Positions 26,101-29,846 of a stretch of DNA of 29,846 bases are shown one piece after another. The notes beneath the pieces were generated by a model, which worked only from the letters and a program-made list of their open reading frames with translations, did no database searches and was not told where the DNA came from. The position numbers and the translations under genes are program-made. The stretch's first letter is position 1, and every line of letters begins with the position of its first letter. Source of the DNA: 66-474 sp036759545 (GTDB taxonomy: Bacteria; Pseudomonadota; Gammaproteobacteria; Xanthomonadales; Rhodanobacteraceae); the NCBI GenBank assembly GCA_036759545.1, contig DAIOUL010000028.1, positions 1-29,846 on the forward strand, written 5' to 3'.

Positions 26101-26478
26101 TCAGCCGGAGGCGGAGAAGGCTACCGTGCTTAGCAGGGCCAGCGCCTCTTTGCGCGAATCCAGCCGTGTGTGCTGCACCACGATCGGCACGTCCGATTCG
26201 AACACGCTGGAATAGTCTGTGTCGCGCGGCACCGGCGCCGGATCGGTCAGATCGTTGAAGCGCAGGTGCAGGGTGCGCCGGGCAGGCACGGTGATTTCGT
26301 AGGGCCCGACCGGCTCACGGTCGGAAAAGTACACCGTGATACGCACGTGCGCGTCGCGATCGTTCGCGTTCAACATGCACGCGGTTTCGTGGCTGAGGAA
26401 GCGGCGGTCCTCGCCGTCGGTGCTGCCGGGCGGGATGTAGCCTTCCGCGATGGCCCAGTGGGTTTTGCCGATGGCCAT
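26101..26478 (-). CDS. Anabaena sensory rhodopsin transducer (ASRT)-family protein
   Basis: This small soluble all-beta protein of 125 residues has the same length as Anabaena ASRT. Nearly the whole chain carries the PF07100 pattern: THWAIAEGYIPPGS (6-19), RFLSHETACMLNANDRDAHV (26-45), ITVYFSDREPVGPYEITVPA (47-66), RRTLHLRFNDLTDPAPVPRD (67-86), and DVPIVVQHTRLDSRKEALALLSTVAF (96-121, split here). ASRT forms a tetramer that binds a photosensory rhodopsin. Most family members occur in bacteria without rhodopsin and have no settled function. An upstream ATG (26493) exists, but AGGAG (26486-26490) lies 7 bases before ATG 26476-26478, which is preferred. The gene follows the SDR stop by 15 bases, so they are probably co-transcribed, and it precedes ndvB by 72 bases. 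No rhodopsin gene is in the window. Confidence 0.9.
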   Translation of the reverse strand: MAIGKTHWAIAEGYIPPGSTDGEDRRFLSHETACMLNANDRDAHVRITVYFSDREPVGPYEITVPARRTLHLRFNDLTDPAPVPRDTDYSSVFESDVPIVVQHTRLDSRKEALALLSTVAFSASG

Positions 26479-26493
26479 GGTTTCGCTCCTCAT

Positions 26494-27510
26494 TCAGCGC
26501 CAGCGACGGCGCGAGCTGCAACCACACGACAGCGCACCGATCACGCCCAGCGCGAAGGCGCCTGCCAGCAACGGTGCGCGGTTCTTTTCCACCCACAGCG
26601 CGGGCGAACGAGAACACGCGCGCGCGCTGAACTCGCCGCGCGCAGAATGTTCGCCCGCCACGGGCTTGAACAGATTGTCCGGATGCGTACCCGTTTCCGG
26701 TTGATCGGTCATCTGCCCGCCGAACGCCGTTCGGCCCAGATACCAGTCCATCAGTCCCGGCACGAAGCGCTGGCCCCAAAGCGCGAGCCACGTCGGCGCG
26801 CCGACCGGGATGTTGCGGCGCTTGTGGCTGGCGGCGAACAGGATCGCCTCGGCGGCGATTTCGGGTTGATAGATCGGCGGCACGGGTTGCGGGCGACGCG
26901 GCAATTTGTTGCGCGCCCATTCGAATTGCGGCGTGTTCATCGCCGGAAGTTGCACCGCGGTGACGTGGATGCGGCTGCACGCGTGGATCATTTCGCAACG
27001 CAGCGCGTCGATGAAGCCCGACAGCGCGTGCTTGGCGCCGCAGTAGGCGGATTGCAGCGGGATGCTGCGCACGCTGAGCGCGGAAGAAACCTGCACGATC
27101 ACTCCGCGATCGCGTGCGCGCATGCGTTTCAGCGCGGCCATCGTGCCGTACACGCCGCCCAGATACGTGACCTCGGTGACGCGCCTGAATTCGTCCGGCG
27201 TGATGTCGTCCACCGGCGCGAACACCGTTGCCATGGCGTTGTTGACCCAGATGTCGATCGGACCCAGTTCGCGCACGATGCGGTCGGCGGCTTCGTCCAG
27301 GGCCGACGCCTCCGCGACGTCCGCACTGCACGCAACCGCTTCGCCGCCGGCCAGCTCGATCTCGCGCCGCGTCGATTCCAGGCCTTCCTCGCCGCGCGCG
27401 ATCAGTCCGACCTTCGCGCCTTGCTTCGCGAACGCCAGTGCCGTTGCGCGGCCCACGCCCGCCGTCGCCCCGGTAATGACGACCACCTTGTTTCGAAATG
27501 AACTTGTCAT
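26494..27510 (-). CDS. SDR oxidoreductase with C-terminal membrane anchor
   Basis: This is a short-chain dehydrogenase of 338 residues, longer than the classical ~250. Motifs are the cofactor site TGATAGVG (13-20), the NNA motif (90-92), and S143, Y156 and K160 in SSALSVRSIPLQSAYCGAKH. The position where classical SDRs have the catalytic Asn reads VTYLG (T115). After the catalytic domain comes a tail with PDNLFKPVAGEHSARGEFSA, then a hydrophobic helix (about 312-331) and a short Arg-rich end SSRRRWR. A single-pass C-terminal anchor is therefore predicted. ATG 27508-27510 has AAGGAG 5 bases upstream; a longer open frame to 27546 was rejected. It is followed directly by the ASRT-family gene. 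The substrate is unknown. Confidence 0.87.
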   Translation of the reverse strand: MTSSFRNKVVVITGATAGVGRATALAFAKQGAKVGLIARGEEGLESTRREIELAGGEAVACSADVAEASALDEAADRIVRELGPIDIWVNNAMATVFAPVDDITPDEFRRVTEVTYLGGVYGTMAALKRMRARDRGVIVQVSSALSVRSIPLQSAYCGAKHALSGFIDALRCEMIHACSRIHVTAVQLPAMNTPQFEWARNKLPRRPQPVPPIYQPEIAAEAILFAASHKRRNIPVGAPTWLALWGQRFVPGLMDWYLGRTAFGGQMTDQPETGTHPDNLFKPVAGEHSARGEFSARACSRSPALWVEKNRAPLLAGAFALGVIGALSCGCSSRRRWR

Positions 27511-27525
27511 GCGCGCTCCTTGCCT

Positions 27526-27560
27526 CCGCGATCGACGACCACCCATCGATCATTCCGCGG
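27526..27560. other. Imperfect inverted repeat between metallothionein and SDR genes
   Basis: CCGCGATCGA (27526-27535) is mirrored by TCGATC (27546-27551) and, after a short ATTC bulge, CGCGG (27556-27560), with a 10-base loop. It fills most of the 55-base gap just upstream of the SDR ribosome-binding site and downstream of the metallothionein stop. It could attenuate readthrough or cap a processed transcript. It has no T-run, so terminator function is uncertain. Confidence 0.3.
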
Positions 27561-27565
27561 TTCGA

Positions 27566-27745
27566 TTACTTGTCGATGCATTCAGGATGACCGCAGCCGC
27601 ACGCGCCACCCTGGATGCGCGGATCGGTCGGGTCTGGGTTCTGGTCGGCCTGCCGGCAGTGTTCGCTGCAATAGCGTTGGCCCGATTCGACATCGCAGCG
27701 GCAGCCTTCGTGCCCGCAGCGCTGTTTGGGATGATCGATTTCCAT
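27566..27745 (-). CDS. Small bacterial metallothionein (SmtA/BmtA-like)
   Basis: This 59-residue cysteine-rich protein is predicted to bind Zn(II), Cd(II) or Cu(I) in the cytoplasm. The eight cysteines are at 10, 15, 17, 26, 30, 49, 51 and 56, with histidines at 5, 12, 29 and 53. The pattern CGHEGCRC...YCSEHC...GGACGCGHPEC parallels cyanobacterial and pseudomonad metallothioneins (PF02069), which carry YCSEAC and GCGHTGC blocks. ATG 27743-27745 has GAGGAG 8 bases upstream; an upstream ATG (27769) lacks such a site and would overlap the preceding gene's stop. It begins 20 bases after the enolase-superfamily gene, so it is probably in the same transcript. No SmtB/ArsR-type repressor gene is visible nearby. 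Confidence 0.88.
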   Translation of the reverse strand: MEIDHPKQRCGHEGCRCDVESGQRYCSEHCRQADQNPDPTDPRIQGGACGCGHPECIDK

Positions 27746-27765
27746 ATCGCAATCTCCTCGTCTGT

Positions 27766-28863
27766 TCACGCGAACACGCGATAGCGCTCCGCGTCCTTGT
27801 GCTTGAATTCCAGCCCCATGCCCGGCCGCGACGCATCGGGCTTCAACGCGCCGTCCACCGGTTGCAGCACACCGTCAAACAGCATCGATTCGATGCGCAC
27901 GTGGTCGTGGAAATATTCGATGTGCCTTAGCGGCCGCGATGCGCATGCCGGGTGCGCGTGCAAGGCCGGCGCGCAATGCGCCGAGAACGGCAGGTTGAAG
28001 GCTTCGCACAAGGCGCTCGCGCGCAGAAAGCCGCTGATGCCCGCGCAGCGCGTGGCGTCGGCTTGCAGCACGTCCACCGCGCCGGCTTGCAGCATGCGGC
28101 GGAAATACCACGAGTCGTAGCCGTATTCGCCGGCGGCGATGTCGATTTCCGCCGGCGCGCGATCGCGAATCAGGCGCAAGCCTTCCAGATCGTCCGAAGT
28201 CACCGGCTCTTCGAACCAGGCCACGTCGTAATCGGCGAAGGTCTGCGCCAGCCGCAGCGCATGCTTGCGCGAGTACGCGCCGTTGGCGTCCACGAACAAT
28301 TGCACGTCGTCGCCGATCGCTTCGCGCACCACGCCCACGCGTGCGGGATCGCGCTGGGGTTCACGGCCGACTTTCATCTTCACCATCCCGATGCCTTCAT
28401 CCGCCCAGCCGCCGAGCTGTTCGCGCAATTGCGCATCGCTGTAGGAACAGAATCCGCCGCTGCCGTATACCGGCGCCGCATCGCGCACGGCGCCGAGCAG
28501 CTTGAACAACGGCAACTCCAGCAACTTCGCTTTCAAGTCCCACAGCGCGTTGTCGACCGCGCTGACGGCCATCGAGGCGATGCCCGGCCGGCCGAGATTG
28601 CGGATCGCGGTAAGCATCGCCGACCACGCGCCATCGATGTCCATGGCATCGCGGCCTTCGACCACTTTCGAGAGCAGATCGCGGATCAGCACCGCGGTGG
28701 AAACATCCGCGTAGCTGTAACCGAGGCCGCGCTGGCCTCCGGCTTCGATCTCCACCAGCACCAGCGTGGTCGAATCCCATTCCAGCGTGCCGTCGGATTC
28801 GGGCGCGTCGGTCTGCACCGTGTAGGCGCTCACCTGCGGTGCGCGCAAGGTAACGGTTTCCAT
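27766..28863 (-). CDS. Enolase-superfamily (mandelate racemase-like) enzyme
   Basis: This member of the mandelate racemase/muconate lactonizing superfamily has 365 residues. Mg2+-dependent proton abstraction from a carboxylate substrate is predicted, for example dehydration or epimerisation of a sugar acid. Catalytic elements follow the mandelate racemase subgroup: KxK (K162, K164) in GMVKMKVG, metal ligands D192 (FVDANGAY), E218 (WFEEPV) and E246 (AAGEYG), the Asp-His dyad D269 (LQADATRCAG) and H296 (SAHCAP), and E316 (HIEYF). The numbering is almost identical to mandelate racemase (K164/K166, D195/E221/E247, D270/H297, E317). Start ATG 28861-28863 is preferred over a TTG one codon earlier. 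It lies 9 bases after the thiamine-diphosphate enzyme stop and 20 before the metallothionein. Substrate specificity cannot be read from sequence. Confidence 0.9.
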   Translation of the reverse strand: METVTLRAPQVSAYTVQTDAPESDGTLEWDSTTLVLVEIEAGGQRGLGYSYADVSTAVLIRDLLSKVVEGRDAMDIDGAWSAMLTAIRNLGRPGIASMAVSAVDNALWDLKAKLLELPLFKLLGAVRDAAPVYGSGGFCSYSDAQLREQLGGWADEGIGMVKMKVGREPQRDPARVGVVREAIGDDVQLFVDANGAYSRKHALRLAQTFADYDVAWFEEPVTSDDLEGLRLIRDRAPAEIDIAAGEYGYDSWYFRRMLQAGAVDVLQADATRCAGISGFLRASALCEAFNLPFSAHCAPALHAHPACASRPLRHIEYFHDHVRIESMLFDGVLQPVDGALKPDASRPGMGLEFKHKDAERYRVFA

Positions 28864-28872
28864 CAATTGCGC

Positions 28873-29846
28873 TCACTCTTTTTCCGTACCCGGAAACAAC
28901 GTCGCCCAGGTCTCGCGCGAAGATTGCCGGATCATTCCGCGCGTTTGCGAGTCGCCCTTCAACATCGATTCGATGAAGTGCTCGGCCTGTTTGAACGTGA
29001 TGTGCGGCGGCAACGGCGGCACCTCGGGATCGGTGATCGCCTCGATTACACAGGGACGATCTGCCGACAAAGCTTCGTCCCATGCGGTGGCGATCTGTTC
29101 GGGCCGGTTGACCATCACGCCTTTCAAACCGATCAATTCGGCGTAGCGCGCGTAGGGGAAATCCGGTACGTGCTGCGAGGCGTCGTACCGGGGATCGCCT
29201 TCCATCACGCGCTGCTCCCACGTCACCTGGTTCAGGTCGCGGTTGTTCAACACCATGATGATCAGGCGCGGATCGTCCCATTCCTTCCAGTAGTCGCCGA
29301 TGGTGATCAGCTCGGCGTTGCCGTTCATCTGCATCGCGCCGTCGCCCACCAATGCGATTGCGACGCGATCGGGAAACGCGAACTTGGCGGCAATCACGTA
29401 TGGCACCCCGGGGCCCATCGTCGCCAGGCCTCCGGAAAGCGAAGCCATCATGCCGCGGCGGATCTTGATGTCGCGCGCATACCAGTTGGCCGCGGAACCG
29501 GAGTCGGAAGCGAGGATGCAGTTGTCCGGCAGCTTGGGCGAGAGCTCCCAGAACATGCGTTCGGGATTGACCGGCTCCGCTTCGGTCATCGCGCGCGCTT
29601 CCAGCACGCGCCACCATTCCTTGACGCCCCTCTCGATCTCCTCGCGCCAGCTTCGATCGGACTTGCGCTGCAACATCGGGATCAACGCGCGCAAGGTCGC
29701 TTGCGAATCGCCGACGAGATTGATCTCCATCGGATAGCGGATCGACAGCATCGCCGGATCGAGGTCGATCTGCACACCGCGCGCTTGTCCTTCCTTGGGC
29801 AGGAATTCCGAATACGGGAAACGCGAGCCGACCATCAGCAGCGTGT
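28873..29846 (-). CDS. Thiamine-diphosphate enzyme, pyruvate oxidase-like (C-terminal part)
   Basis: The gene is partial; its 5' end lies beyond the right edge. The visible ~324 residues cover the end of the central domain and the PP (ThDP-binding) domain of the acetolactate synthase/pyruvate oxidase superfamily. The frame is open to the last base (TLLMVGSRFPYSEF). Central-domain features include GQARGVQIDLDPAML and the VGDSQATLRALIP segment. The ThDP/Mg2+ motif runs from GDG to NN (VGDGAMQMNGNAELI ... LIIMVLNN), the usual ~30-residue spacing. The glycine-rich SLSGGLATMGPGVPYVIAAK stretch precedes it. It resembles the E. coli PoxB and B. subtilis YdaP group, for which pyruvate decarboxylation is the known reaction. 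The true substrate here is not provable from the fragment. It is the first visible gene of the right-hand run, 9 bases before the enolase-superfamily gene. Confidence 0.88.
   Translation of the reverse strand, partial: TLLMVGSRFPYSEFLPKEGQARGVQIDLDPAMLSIRYPMEINLVGDSQATLRALIPMLQRKSDRSWREEIERGVKEWWRVLEARAMTEAEPVNPERMFWELSPKLPDNCILASDSGSAANWYARDIKIRRGMMASLSGGLATMGPGVPYVIAAKFAFPDRVAIALVGDGAMQMNGNAELITIGDYWKEWDDPRLIIMVLNNRDLNQVTWEQRVMEGDPRYDASQHVPDFPYARYAELIGLKGVMVNRPEQIATAWDEALSADRPCVIEAITDPEVPPLPPHITFKQAEHFIESMLKGDSQTRGMIRQSSRETWATLFPGTEKE

Overview
The window is GC-rich, densely packed bacterial DNA from a gammaproteobacterium. A complete recC-recB-recD set, a Fur-type operator, the protein families present and a dispersed CGTCATTCCGG intergenic repeat suggest the Xanthomonadales/Lysobacterales (possibly Rhodanobacteraceae). 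That placement is an inference from memory of such genomes, not from a search. All genes read on the minus strand except one small membrane protein. No intergenic gap exceeds about 170 bases, and no transposase, integrase, CRISPR array or phage gene is visible.

Layout by region. (1) 1-8867: a repeat-rich tail, then recD, recB and recC, read in the order recC-recB-recD with stop/start overlaps. They encode the RecBCD helicase-nuclease for double-strand-break repair. (2) 8934-13942: a four-gene MacAB/Lol-like ABC exporter operon. It contains an ATPase, an unusual 631-residue periplasmic adaptor made of two adaptor modules in tandem, a lipoprotein adaptor and a FtsX/MacB-type permease. (3) 13943-14753: a divergent promoter region with a strong Fur-box-like palindrome, a small PepSY-type membrane protein on the plus strand, and a convergent tRNA-Arg(CCG). 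(4) 14789-26028: a glucose-1-dehydrogenase-like SDR, a GH144-like 'glucoamylase-family' protein and a giant (2926-residue) cyclic beta-1,2-glucan synthase, NdvB/Cgs. (5) 26101-29846: a protein of the Anabaena sensory rhodopsin transducer family (PF07100), a membrane-anchored SDR, a small metallothionein, an enolase-superfamily (mandelate-racemase-like) enzyme, and the C-terminal part of a pyruvate-oxidase-like thiamine-diphosphate enzyme that runs off the right edge.

Regions 4 and 5 form an uninterrupted co-directional run of eight genes. They combine periplasmic glucan synthesis and trimming, NAD(P)-dependent oxidoreductases, a metal-binding protein and a small signalling or ligand-binding protein. 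My reading is that this is an envelope, osmotic or stress-adaptation locus. The most curious element is the rhodopsin-transducer family protein with no rhodopsin in view, placed between a membrane-anchored SDR and the glucan synthase.
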